22,102 bases of DNA from UBA3071 sp965369635. GTDB taxonomy: Bacteria > Chloroflexota > Anaerolineae > UBA3071. Positions within the stretch are counted from its first letter, which is position 1; each line of letters begins with the position of its first letter. Where the stretch lies: assembly GCA_965369635.1 (NCBI GenBank), contig CBDURC010000018.1, forward strand, positions 1 through 22,102, written 5' to 3'. Made by a program: the position numbers and the translations under genes. Below are positions 15,495-21,286 of this stretch, one piece after another. Below the pieces are notes generated by a model that was not told the origin of the DNA, searched no databases, and was given only the letters and a program-made list of their open reading frames with translations.

Positions 15495-15920
15495 TCACTC
15501 TTGACAGGGACAAAAGTATCCGTATGGAGTTCTCACCAGATTGGTCTCAGCCAAATGGGTCAAAGCTCGTCGCCGCCAATCCTCGATGTCGCCGACAAAG
15601 GCCACTCCGTCTAACAAAGCGTCGAGAATTAGACCACGATGCAAACAAGCTTCCAATTCTTCTACAGTGAAACCCAGGACGTCCACACCGACTGGTTTGT
15701 CCTGCCAGAGCAGGTCAAGACGCTGCCACAGATCGGCGGGCAACTCGTCTGAGATGACGAGCAAGTCGTAATCGCTGAACCGATCCTCCTCACCACGGGC
15801 GCGGGAACCAAAGAGGATGATGGCTTTGGGCCTCACTCTCTCAATCAGGCTGTCCAGGTACTCGCTGAGATACCGCGGACAGCTTCGATAATCCTCTCTG
15901 CCCATGCGATACACTTTCAC
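15495..15920 (-). CDS. Minimal nucleotidyltransferase (MNT), second copy of cassette
   Basis: A 141-aa protein. GTG 15920 shares GTGA with the stop of the HEPN gene, and AAGGAG lies eight bases upstream. The nucleotidyltransferase active site is IILFGSRARGEE then SDYDLLVI, fitting the GSX10DXD pattern of MntA-type enzymes. A further acidic residue for metal binding is in VGVDVLGFTVEEL. After that a helical tail ends GYFCPCQE. Enzymes of this class transfer AMP from ATP to the tyrosine of HEPN toxins. Translational coupling to the HEPN gene makes it a candidate antitoxin, but another nucleotidyltransferase flanks the same HEPN gene on its other side. Which of the two neutralises the toxin is not decided by sequence. 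Confidence 0.85.
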   Translation of the reverse strand: MKVYRMGREDYRSCPRYLSEYLDSLIERVRPKAIILFGSRARGEEDRFSDYDLLVISDELPADLWQRLDLLWQDKPVGVDVLGFTVEELEACLHRGLILDALLDGVAFVGDIEDWRRRALTHLAETNLVRTPYGYFCPCQE

Positions 15921-16366
15921 AGATCTGTCTCCTTTTTCGCCAAAGCAAGATAGCCATAAACGGTCTCAACGTACTTTCGGGCATCGCCGAGAAGCCGCCT
16001 GGCAGTAGCGTAGACGATTCGGCTGTCGAGCACGTCATAGTCGTGTACGATACGATTACGGAAACCGATATGGGTTCGCCGGAAGCGAGTCAGCAGATAG
16101 TCGTCAATGATTTGCAGCCGGTGAACAGCCTCAAAGGATTGGCGCGCCGTTGGAATTGCCATGCCGCCCAGGCTCACGATGAGCAGGTTGTTGGTGTCTA
16201 TGGCACTCTCGATAATGATTTGTGCCAACCGCTCCACAATCCTTCGTCGCCCGGGCCGGGCCAGATAGTTGCTCAGTGGTTCATCCAGATAGGGCGCGAG
16301 TTCCTCAATGTAGCTGGCTATGTTGGCCAGTTTCTGTCGGATTAGGCGCTCTCGTGCTTCTTCCAT
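15917..16366 (-). CDS. hepT: HEPN toxin, DUF86/HepT-like
   Basis: A 149-aa all-helical protein. The catalytic motif RX4HXY is present as RNRIVHDYD in the segment HIGFRNRIVHDYDVLDS; HEPN RNases of the HepT family use R and H for RNA cleavage, and the Y is the AMPylation target. The earlier part (RERLIRQKLANIASYIEEL and IIESAIDTNNLLI) is typical of DUF86. The start ATG 16366 lies inside the end of the upstream nucleotidyltransferase gene (25-base overlap), and the stop overlaps the next one by four bases. All three genes are therefore coupled. The family role is an RNase toxin neutralised by oligo-AMPylation. The symbol is at family level. Confidence 0.87.
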   Translation of the reverse strand: MEEARERLIRQKLANIASYIEELAPYLDEPLSNYLARPGRRRIVERLAQIIIESAIDTNNLLIVSLGGMAIPTARQSFEAVHRLQIIDDYLLTRFRRTHIGFRNRIVHDYDVLDSRIVYATARRLLGDARKYVETVYGYLALAKKETDL

Positions 16367-16767
16367 CGCTCGATGTGCTCCTCTATGAAGGAATCCTGCA
16401 AAGGGAAGAACTTGCGGCTGTCATCATAGCGACGAGCCGCATAGGATTGGAATTGCATGAACGTTGTCGGCTCTTTCTGGTACAAAGCCTTCCCACTGCT
16501 AGCCACCTCGAAGAGCAGAAGGGGGCTGGCGCCGTTGAGGAAAACTACGTCAATGTCGCCATCACCCTGAATAGCCTCCGCCAACTCTCCGATGAGCATC
16601 AGTTCTTGCTCAGCGTCTCCCCAATCCCGACTGGTCATGCGCACGGCCACGTCAATATCGCTGCCGGGACGCTCTTGCCCACGAACCTGGGAGCCAAAAA
16701 CAACGATGAGATTGAGATCATACTGGCGGGCCGTCTCAACCAGCCTCTCGTGATTGGCCTGATACAT
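16342..16767 (-). CDS. mntA: MntA-like nucleotidyltransferase antitoxin
   Basis: A 141-aa protein. GGGAGG is nine bases before ATG 16767. LIVVFGSQVRGQE then SDIDVAVRM gives the full GSX10DXD active site, and DGDIDVVFLNGASPLL adds the third metal-binding acid. The later part (ASSGKALYQKEPTTFMQFQ) is typical of MntA proteins that sit beside HepT. It is expected to AMPylate the HEPN toxin encoded next and so silence it. Its own start is only 27 bases after the fumarase alpha stop, so it is probably transcribed from the fumarase promoter. The flanking metabolic genes suggest the cassette was inserted there. Confidence 0.87.
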   Translation of the reverse strand: MYQANHERLVETARQYDLNLIVVFGSQVRGQERPGSDIDVAVRMTSRDWGDAEQELMLIGELAEAIQGDGDIDVVFLNGASPLLLFEVASSGKALYQKEPTTFMQFQSYAARRYDDSRKFFPLQDSFIEEHIERWKKHESA

Positions 16768-16794
16768 CTCCGATGGCCTCCCATTCTCCAGATT

Positions 16795-17640
16795 CTACAG
16801 CACCGCCCCTTTGTGCCGTGCGCTGTGGCATTGGATGTTCACGACCACAGGCATGCTGGCGATGTGGCAGGGGAAGGTCTCCACGTGCACCGCCAGCGCG
16901 GTGGTGCGGCCACCCAATCCCTGCGGACCGATGCCCAACCTGTTGACTCGCTCCAGGATATCGGCTTCCAGCTCCGCCACTTCCGGATCCGGGTGTGCCT
17001 CATCAACCTGACGCAACAGCGACTTCTTGGCCATACGTGTCGTTTGGTCAATAGTGCCACCAACTCCCACGCCCACAATGATGGGGGGGCAAGGGTTCGC
17101 CCCCGCTTTGTCCACGGAGTTGACCACGAAGTCAATCACGCCTTGACGACCGTCGGCGGGCTTGAGCATGCCCAGGAAGCTCATGTTCTCGCTGCCGCCT
17201 CCCTTGGGGGCAACCGTGATCTTCAGCGTGTCGCCGGGGACGATCTCGGTGTGGATCACGGCGGGGGTGTTGTCGCGGGTGTTGATGCGTTTCGAGAAGG
17301 GCTGGGCGACTACGGATTTACGCAGGTAGCCCTCGATGTAGCCCGTGCGCACACCTTCGTTGATGGCTTCCACCAGGCCGCCACCGACGACGTGCACCTC
17401 CTGGCCGATCTCCAGAAAAATCACGGTCAGTCCCGTGTCCTGGCAGAGAGGCATCTGCTCCCGGCGGGCGATCTCAGCGTTCTCCAGAATGCGGTCGAGC
17501 ACTTCCTTGCCCACGGGCGAAGGCTCTGCCTCTCGCGCCGCCTGCAAGCTGGCCAGAACGTCCTCCGGCAGGTAGTAGTTCGCCTCCATGCACAGCCGGG
17601 CAACGGTGTCGGTGATCTCCTGGACGGTGATCTCGCGCAT
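16795..17640 (-). CDS. fumA: Class I fumarate hydratase, alpha subunit
   Basis: A 281-aa protein. AAGGAG (17650-17655) is nine bases before ATG 17640. All three cysteines that hold the catalytic 4Fe-4S cluster of class I fumarases are present: C66 in MPLCQDTG, C184 in GANPCPPIIVG and C271 in NIQCHSARH. Other family segments are INTRDNTPAVIHTE, APKGGGSENMS and GVGVGGTIDQTTRMAKKSL. It forms the oxygen-sensitive enzyme with the beta chain encoded at 14922-15470. The beta gene would normally follow directly, but here it is about 1.3 kb away behind the MNT-HEPN-MNT cassette. Expression is likely from the strong promoter at 17746-17774. The symbol denotes the alpha chain; tartrate dehydratase remains a possible alternative. 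Confidence 0.92.
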   Translation of the reverse strand: MREITVQEITDTVARLCMEANYYLPEDVLASLQAAREAEPSPVGKEVLDRILENAEIARREQMPLCQDTGLTVIFLEIGQEVHVVGGGLVEAINEGVRTGYIEGYLRKSVVAQPFSKRINTRDNTPAVIHTEIVPGDTLKITVAPKGGGSENMSFLGMLKPADGRQGVIDFVVNSVDKAGANPCPPIIVGVGVGGTIDQTTRMAKKSLLRQVDEAHPDPEVAELEADILERVNRLGIGPQGLGGRTTALAVHVETFPCHIASMPVVVNIQCHSARHKGAVL

Positions 17641-17659
17641 GGTGTCTCACTCCTTCATT

Positions 17660-17685
17660 ATGAATGTTCACGATGAATGTTCACG
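17660..17685. repeat. Tandem 13-bp repeat in the fumarase leader
   Basis: ATGAATGTTCACG occurs twice back to back (17660-17672 and 17673-17685) in the untranslated leader just before the ribosome binding site of the alpha subunit gene. Confidence 0.85.
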
Positions 17686-17745
17686 CAGCGTCGTTGGTGG
17701 TGGGTTGTTCCGTCAAAGCGGCAAAGTCTCGTTCAGTGTATCCCG

Positions 17746-17774
17746 ATTATACAACCCCATAGGGTTCCTGTCAA
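17746..17774 (-). promoter_or_regulatory. Consensus sigma-70 promoter of the fumarase operon
   Basis: On the minus strand TTGACA (17774-17769), a 17-base spacer and TATAAT (17751-17746): both boxes match consensus fully. The spacer holds a dyad, AACCC-CATA-GGGTT (17753-17766), a possible operator for a repressor. Transcription would start near 17739, giving a leader of about 100 bases. Confidence 0.85.
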
Positions 17775-17814
17775 GGCCAAAAGCTCGTTCGGCAGAGAAG
17801 CCTCCTCACGCGGC

Positions 17815-17845
17815 AATCGGGGGTGAGATAGGCCCACCCCCGATT
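17815..17845 (-). terminator. Strong hairpin after the YIP1 gene
   Basis: AATCGGGGGTG pairs perfectly with CACCCCCGATT around a nine-base loop, 36 bases after the YIP1 stop and before the fumarase promoter. There is no T tract behind it, so it may be an RNA-stabilising 3' end or a non-canonical terminator. Confidence 0.55.
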
Positions 17846-17880
17846 ACCTTCAACTGCGATTCGTGTGATGCGCGTGCCTA

Positions 17881-18447
17881 CTAGATCTGCTGGAACGCGT
17901 CTGTGATGGCTCCGAAACCGACGCCGGCGACCCCGATCAGGCCGCCCACCACCGCACCGATGATGAACACGATCACGACGGCGATCACCGCGGTTATGAT
18001 TGCCTTGGTGGTATCCGTATCCATGGCCTGGCGGATGGCCACTACCCCCGTGATCACGGTCCACACGAGAGCAACCAACCAGCCGATGCAAGGTACCAAT
18101 GAGAAGATCGTCGGGCCATAGGCATAGCCCAATACCCGACGCATCTCACCGAGGTCCGTGGTAGCCTGGAACAACTTCGTACCGATGAAGTAGGCCAGGA
18201 AGGCGTACAGGAAATAGCCCACGATGGCCCATACTACGCCCCACACGAGCCCGATAAGAGCCGCCACGATACCGTTTCCCATAACCAGTCCCGCTATGAA
18301 ACCGACGATCCCGTTGATGGCGGCAATGAGTACCACCACTATCAACGCTTCCTGCGTCAGTGTGGTATCAGCCTCCACTTCCTCGTACAGGCTGACATCC
18401 AGCCGTGCAGCGCGGATCAAACGATTGAGCATTGCTCCGAAATCCAT
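17881..18447 (-). CDS. YIP1-family integral membrane protein
   Basis: A 188-aa protein. AGGAGG (18455-18460) is seven bases before ATG 18447. A short charged N-terminus (LNRLIRAARLDVSLYEEVE) is followed by about five hydrophobic segments, including ALIVVVLIAAINGIVGFIAG, the central YFLYAFLAYFIGTKLF and YAYGPTIFSLVPCIGWLVAL. The pattern of a YIP1 domain (PF04893 type) is clear, including the polar TTDLGEMRRVLGYAYGP loop between helices. In bacteria the function of this family is not established. It has its own leader of about 270 bases after the era gene and a hairpin after its stop, so it is probably a separate transcription unit. Confidence 0.82.
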   Translation of the reverse strand: MDFGAMLNRLIRAARLDVSLYEEVEADTTLTQEALIVVVLIAAINGIVGFIAGLVMGNGIVAALIGLVWGVVWAIVGYFLYAFLAYFIGTKLFQATTDLGEMRRVLGYAYGPTIFSLVPCIGWLVALVWTVITGVVAIRQAMDTDTTKAIITAVIAVVIVFIIGAVVGGLIGVAGVGFGAITDAFQQI

Positions 18448-18564
18448 GATCAGACCTCCTTACCAGATGTGCAGATGTTGGATGACTGTACACGACGCCG
18501 TCTGCCTATCTGAGCGCGTCCTTGACGGCCACCAGACCGACGGCTCCGGTGTTGCTCTCCCACC

Positions 18565-18657
18565 CTACAGCGGGGGTTTCTTTCGTTCAGCAATCTCGCC
18601 CACGTCTTCTGCGATACGGAAGATCACGATGACCAACTCCAGCCACACCCGGGCCAT
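18565..18657 (-). CDS. Possible 30-aa small protein in the YIP1 leader
   Basis: ATG 18657 to TAG 18565. The peptide starts MARVWLELVIVIFRIAED and ends AERKKPPL: a hydrophobic stretch, then charged residues, with third-position G/C like real genes here. The nearest strong ribosome binding site (GGAGG, about 29 bases upstream) instead serves a three-codon frame ATG-GGT-TAT-TGA. It may be a membrane micropeptide, a gene remnant or chance. The rest of 18448-18743 shows only the promoter at its right end. Confidence 0.3.
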   Translation of the reverse strand: MARVWLELVIVIFRIAEDVGEIAERKKPPL

Positions 18658-18718
18658 AATGACACATTATGCTCAATAACCCATCACCTCCTTCCCGTTC
18701 TGTGCGCGCCTTGCCCAT

Positions 18719-18747
18719 AGTAAACCACAAATCGATCATTTTGTCAA
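18719..18747 (-). promoter_or_regulatory. Likely promoter for the YIP1 unit
   Basis: On the minus strand TTGACA (18747-18742) overlaps the end of era. A 17-base spacer leads to TTTACT (18724-18719), four of six; TACTAT with a 19-base spacer is the alternative -10. Confidence 0.5.
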
Positions 18748-19697
18748 TGTTGCTTTCGCTCCGGCAACGCATAGCCGAACCGGCGCAGCTCCTGCTCTTT
18801 CTTCCGCCACTTGGGCCGCACTTTGATCCACAGATCGAGGTACACTCGGGTGCCCACCATCCGCTCGATTTCCTCCCGCGCTGCTTTGCCGATGCGCTTA
18901 ATGAGTTGCCCTCCTGCGCCGAGCAGGATCTTCTTCTGCGACTCTCGCTCCACGTAGATGCTGGCACTGATATAAGTCATGTCCTCAGAGCGACGCTTGA
19001 ACTCCTGCACGACGACGGCCACGGCGTGGGGCACCTCCTGGTGCGCGTGGCGCAACACTTGCTCCCGCACCAGTTCCGCAGCGATGAACCGCTCCTGCTG
19101 ATCCGTCACCTGATCGGCAGGGTAGTAGCGCGGGCCCAGCGGCAGTCGAGCGATCACTTTCTCCAGCAGTTCGTCACAGTTGTCCCCACGTGTGGCTGAG
19201 ATCAAGAGCCAATCCGGTTCATCCACCAGGGCCAGGTGCGCTTCGCTGTGCGCTGCCACATCCTGCGGTTTCACCAGATCCGCTTTGTTCAGCACCAGGA
19301 TCACTGGCCGGCCGGCCGCTTTGTCCGCCAGCAATGCGGCGATCTGCCGATCCTCGGCTGTGGGCAGCACCGATACGTCTACCATCCAGAGGATGACATC
19401 CGCTTTGGGCAGGGCGCGCACAGCGGTCTCGACCATGAACTCGCCCAGCTTGTGATGCGGCTGGTGAATGCCGGGGGTGTCCACGAAGATGACCTGCGCG
19501 TCGGTCCGCGTCAGAATGCCGCGCAGACGGTTGCGCGTCGTCTGCGGCTTAGGGGAGACGATAGCAATCTTCTGGCCCAGCCAGGCATTGATGAGTGTGG
19601 ACTTGCCCACGTTGGGCCGCCCGATGACGGCCACGAAGCCAGATCGGTGGTCGGGAGGCAGGTCCTCCAGTGTAATGAGCGTGTACGTCTGTTTCAA
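18744..19697 (-). CDS. era: GTPase Era
   Basis: A 317-aa protein. The start is TTG 19697, with GAGGT six bases before it; no better start fits. The G motifs are complete: GRPNVGKST (G1, 26-34), DTPGIHQP (G3, from residue 73), NKAD (G4, 137-140) and SATRG (G5, 167-171), with TTRNRLRGI as the G2 region. The C-terminal KH RNA-binding domain contains ILLGAGGQLIKRIGKAAREEIE and ends with YLDLWIKVRPKWRKKE. Era binds the 3' end of 16S rRNA and promotes small-subunit assembly. It lies 31 bases after ttuA on the same strand, so it probably shares the ttuBA promoter. Length and motifs are normal. Confidence 0.97.
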   Translation of the reverse strand: MKQTYTLITLEDLPPDHRSGFVAVIGRPNVGKSTLINAWLGQKIAIVSPKPQTTRNRLRGILTRTDAQVIFVDTPGIHQPHHKLGEFMVETAVRALPKADVILWMVDVSVLPTAEDRQIAALLADKAAGRPVILVLNKADLVKPQDVAAHSEAHLALVDEPDWLLISATRGDNCDELLEKVIARLPLGPRYYPADQVTDQQERFIAAELVREQVLRHAHQEVPHAVAVVVQEFKRRSEDMTYISASIYVERESQKKILLGAGGQLIKRIGKAAREEIERMVGTRVYLDLWIKVRPKWRKKEQELRRFGYALPERKQH

Positions 19698-19728
19698 CTT
19701 TGAACCTCAAATCCGGTAGCGCTGAACA

Positions 19729-20673
19729 CTACTGCCATAATCGACAGAAGGCACACAGCCCCGGCGCGGTGGTCGGCTGCCCGCACTTCTCGCACGGGTG
19801 CAGCTCCACCTCCTCCGCTGGCAGGAGCAGTCGACCCTTTTTCTTCGCCCGCAGGAAGTCCAGGTAGAAACTGTGCTTGGCCCCCGGCGAGCGCCCTTCC
19901 AGGCGGTTCAGCGACTCCTTGTGGGAGATCGTCGTCGCTCCGGTGGCGTGCGGGCATTCATCGTAGATGTAATCAATACCTCGCACCAGCGCGTAGGCAG
20001 CCGTCTCCCGCTCGTAAAGGCGACAGAAGGGCTTGACCTTGCGGGACAAGCCGGGATGTGTCGCCTCCAGCACCGGCGCTTGCCGGGCCAGATAGCCCGT
20101 CTGCCAGCGCAGCGTGTTCTGCAAAAGCACCGCCGCCTCGTCGTCCAGATTGTGGCCCGTGGCCAGCGCCGCGTAGCCGCCCTCATGTGCCACACGGTTC
20201 ATCACGTGCCGCTTGACCAGACCGCAAACGGAGCAGGGCTTGCCCCGCCCTCGCCCCGTGCGCCGCGCCAGTTCCGGAAGGGACTCGCCGTAGGTCTGCT
20301 TGATGTCCACCACGTGTAAGACGTGTTGCGTGGGGCGTAGGGCACGGGGCGGATTTGCCGCTTCGCTTGTCTCCAGAAACCGCTGCACATAGTCCAGCGA
20401 CCTATCCGAGTACCCCCGGTGCTCGATCCCCAGCTTGATATACAACCCGTCGGCCTGGTACCCCAGCCGTAGCAGCACGTCCCACAGCGCCAGGCTATCC
20501 TTGCCGCCGGAAACGGCCACCAGCAACCGACCGCCGCTGCCGAACATGCGGAACTTCTCAATGGTTCGCTGCGTGTAGGTCACGAACCAATCGAGGTAAT
20601 GGTCAGCGCACAGCGCCAGCCGGTGATGGCGCATGTTGATCACGGCGACGCCGCCACACTTCTTGCACTTCAT
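19729..20673 (-). CDS. ttuA: tRNA 2-thiouridine synthase TtuA-like (TtcA/TtuA family)
   Basis: A 314-aa protein. The PP-loop SGGKDS (55-60) binds ATP to adenylate the tRNA base. An N-terminal zinc site is CKKC (C3, C6) with CADH (C22, H25). The catalytic 4Fe-4S site is PCSVC (C147, C150) plus C240 in YDECPHATG. A C-terminal zinc ribbon is CEKC (C294, C297) and CAFC (C307, C310). TATGHNLDDEA-like ATGHNLDDEA is the family signature. This layout is that of TtuA, which makes 2-thiothymidine at tRNA position 54 with sulfur from TtuB. A TtuB-like gene lies 55 bases upstream. ATG 20673 lacks a strong ribosome binding site, but AAGGA ten bases upstream comes from a heptamer repeat. TtcA-type activity on position 32 is less likely given the zinc sites and partner. 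Confidence 0.9.
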   Translation of the reverse strand: MKCKKCGGVAVINMRHHRLALCADHYLDWFVTYTQRTIEKFRMFGSGGRLLVAVSGGKDSLALWDVLLRLGYQADGLYIKLGIEHRGYSDRSLDYVQRFLETSEAANPPRALRPTQHVLHVVDIKQTYGESLPELARRTGRGRGKPCSVCGLVKRHVMNRVAHEGGYAALATGHNLDDEAAVLLQNTLRWQTGYLARQAPVLEATHPGLSRKVKPFCRLYERETAAYALVRGIDYIYDECPHATGATTISHKESLNRLEGRSPGAKHSFYLDFLRAKKKGRLLLPAEEVELHPCEKCGQPTTAPGLCAFCRLWQ

Positions 20674-20679
20674 TGATCG

Positions 20680-20721
20680 TTGGTCCTTGGTCCTTCGTCC
20701 TTGGTCCTTCGTCTTTGGTCA
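20680..20721. repeat. Heptamer array, six units, between ttuB and ttuA
   Basis: TTGGTCC, TTGGTCC, TTCGTCC, TTGGTCC, TTCGTCT and TTGGTCA lie head to tail, filling the gap between the two genes. Read in the sense of transcription the unit is GGACCAA or GGACGAA, and junctions create AAGGA, which may serve as the ribosome binding site of ttuA. Confidence 0.88.
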
Positions 20722-20728
20722 TGAAAGA

Positions 20729-20920
20729 CTATCCGCCCGAGATCACCGCCACCAGCTTGATGGTATCGCCATCTCTCGTCAACGTGGCTTCGTTGATGAG
20801 TTGGCCATCGCGCACAGCCAGCACGGCCTCCGGGTCCAGCCCCAGCTTGAGGATGGCACTCCTCACCGTCATCCCCGGCCGCAATTCCCAATGCTTGCTT
20901 CTCAGAATCACCTTGACCAT
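20729..20920 (-). CDS. ttuB: Ubiquitin-like sulfur carrier (TtuB/ThiS-like)
   Basis: A 63-aa protein. ATG 20920 has GAGGG five bases upstream; a GTG at 20932 in the same frame is a weaker alternative. The small beta-grasp protein begins MVKVILRSKHWELRPGMT, has the helix VRSAILKLGLDPEAV and ends DTIKLVAVISGG. The terminal Gly-Gly is the tail that is adenylated and thiocarboxylated by an E1-like enzyme to carry sulfur. Position directly before a TtuA-like gene favours TtuB over ThiS or MoaD. No activating enzyme is seen in the window, so a chromosomal ThiF/MoeB-type protein would be needed. Confidence 0.87.
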   Translation of the reverse strand: MVKVILRSKHWELRPGMTVRSAILKLGLDPEAVLAVRDGQLINEATLTRDGDTIKLVAVISGG

Positions 20921-20959
20921 CGGTTCCCTCACAATCCCTCACCACTTCACTCTGCCATC

Positions 20960-20988
20960 ATTGTACCGCAACAGGCAGCGGGAGTCAA
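20960..20988 (-). promoter_or_regulatory. Promoter of the ttuB-ttuA-era unit
   Basis: On the minus strand TTGACT (20988-20983), a 17-base spacer, and TACAAT (20965-20960): five of six matches in each box. It lies eight bases inside the left flank of the 233-bp MITE-like element. Confidence 0.75.
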
Positions 20989-20996
20989 GGTGTAGA

Positions 20997-21253
20997 ACCC
21001 TGACCCACAGGGCAATCGCATCTAATCTGGGAGCGTAGCAACGTGTGTTTCAGAGTGAGAAGGTCACGCTGAAGGCGCCAAATGCCCCATTGCGCTGACT
21101 CGCAGCCTGAGATTCGTCATCCCAAGCGACCGATGGGATTCTAGACTCCAGTTTCTGGCAAACGAAAACCCAGTTATGCAAAGCACTAGGCCTTGTGCTT
21201 GGCTCGGGGTGATGGATTCGCAGTTTAGATGCGATTGCCCTACCCTGACCCAC
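20997..21253. mobile_element. 233-bp MITE-like element with 12-bp flanking direct repeats
   Basis: The element occupies 21009-21241. Its ends are AGGGCAATCGCATCTAA (21009-21025) and the exact complement (21225-21241), 17 of 17. Directly outside both ends is ACCCTGACCCAC (20997-21008 and 21242-21253), a perfect 12-base direct repeat with the form of a target duplication. The interior has no substantial open frame, only a short one. A 12-base duplication fits IS4/IS231-type transposases (inference). It fills most of the gap between the ttu promoter and the flavoprotein gene. Confidence 0.92.
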
Positions 21254-21286
21254 GCCTGGGCTCACAATCTTCTCTCGTCCGGCAGG

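Noticed and set aside
16222..17676. 484-codon open frame on the plus strand
   Set aside because: It lies antisense to the HEPN, nucleotidyltransferase and fumarase alpha genes. The translation is rich in His, Leu and Gln with no family motif, typical of the antisense of GC-rich genes.
17641..17880. Riboswitch before the fumarase operon
   Set aside because: The leader after the promoter is only about 100 bases and shows a tandem repeat but no recognisable aptamer fold.
20680..20721. CRISPR-like repeat
   Set aside because: Seven-base units are directly adjacent with no spacers and there are no cas genes in the window.
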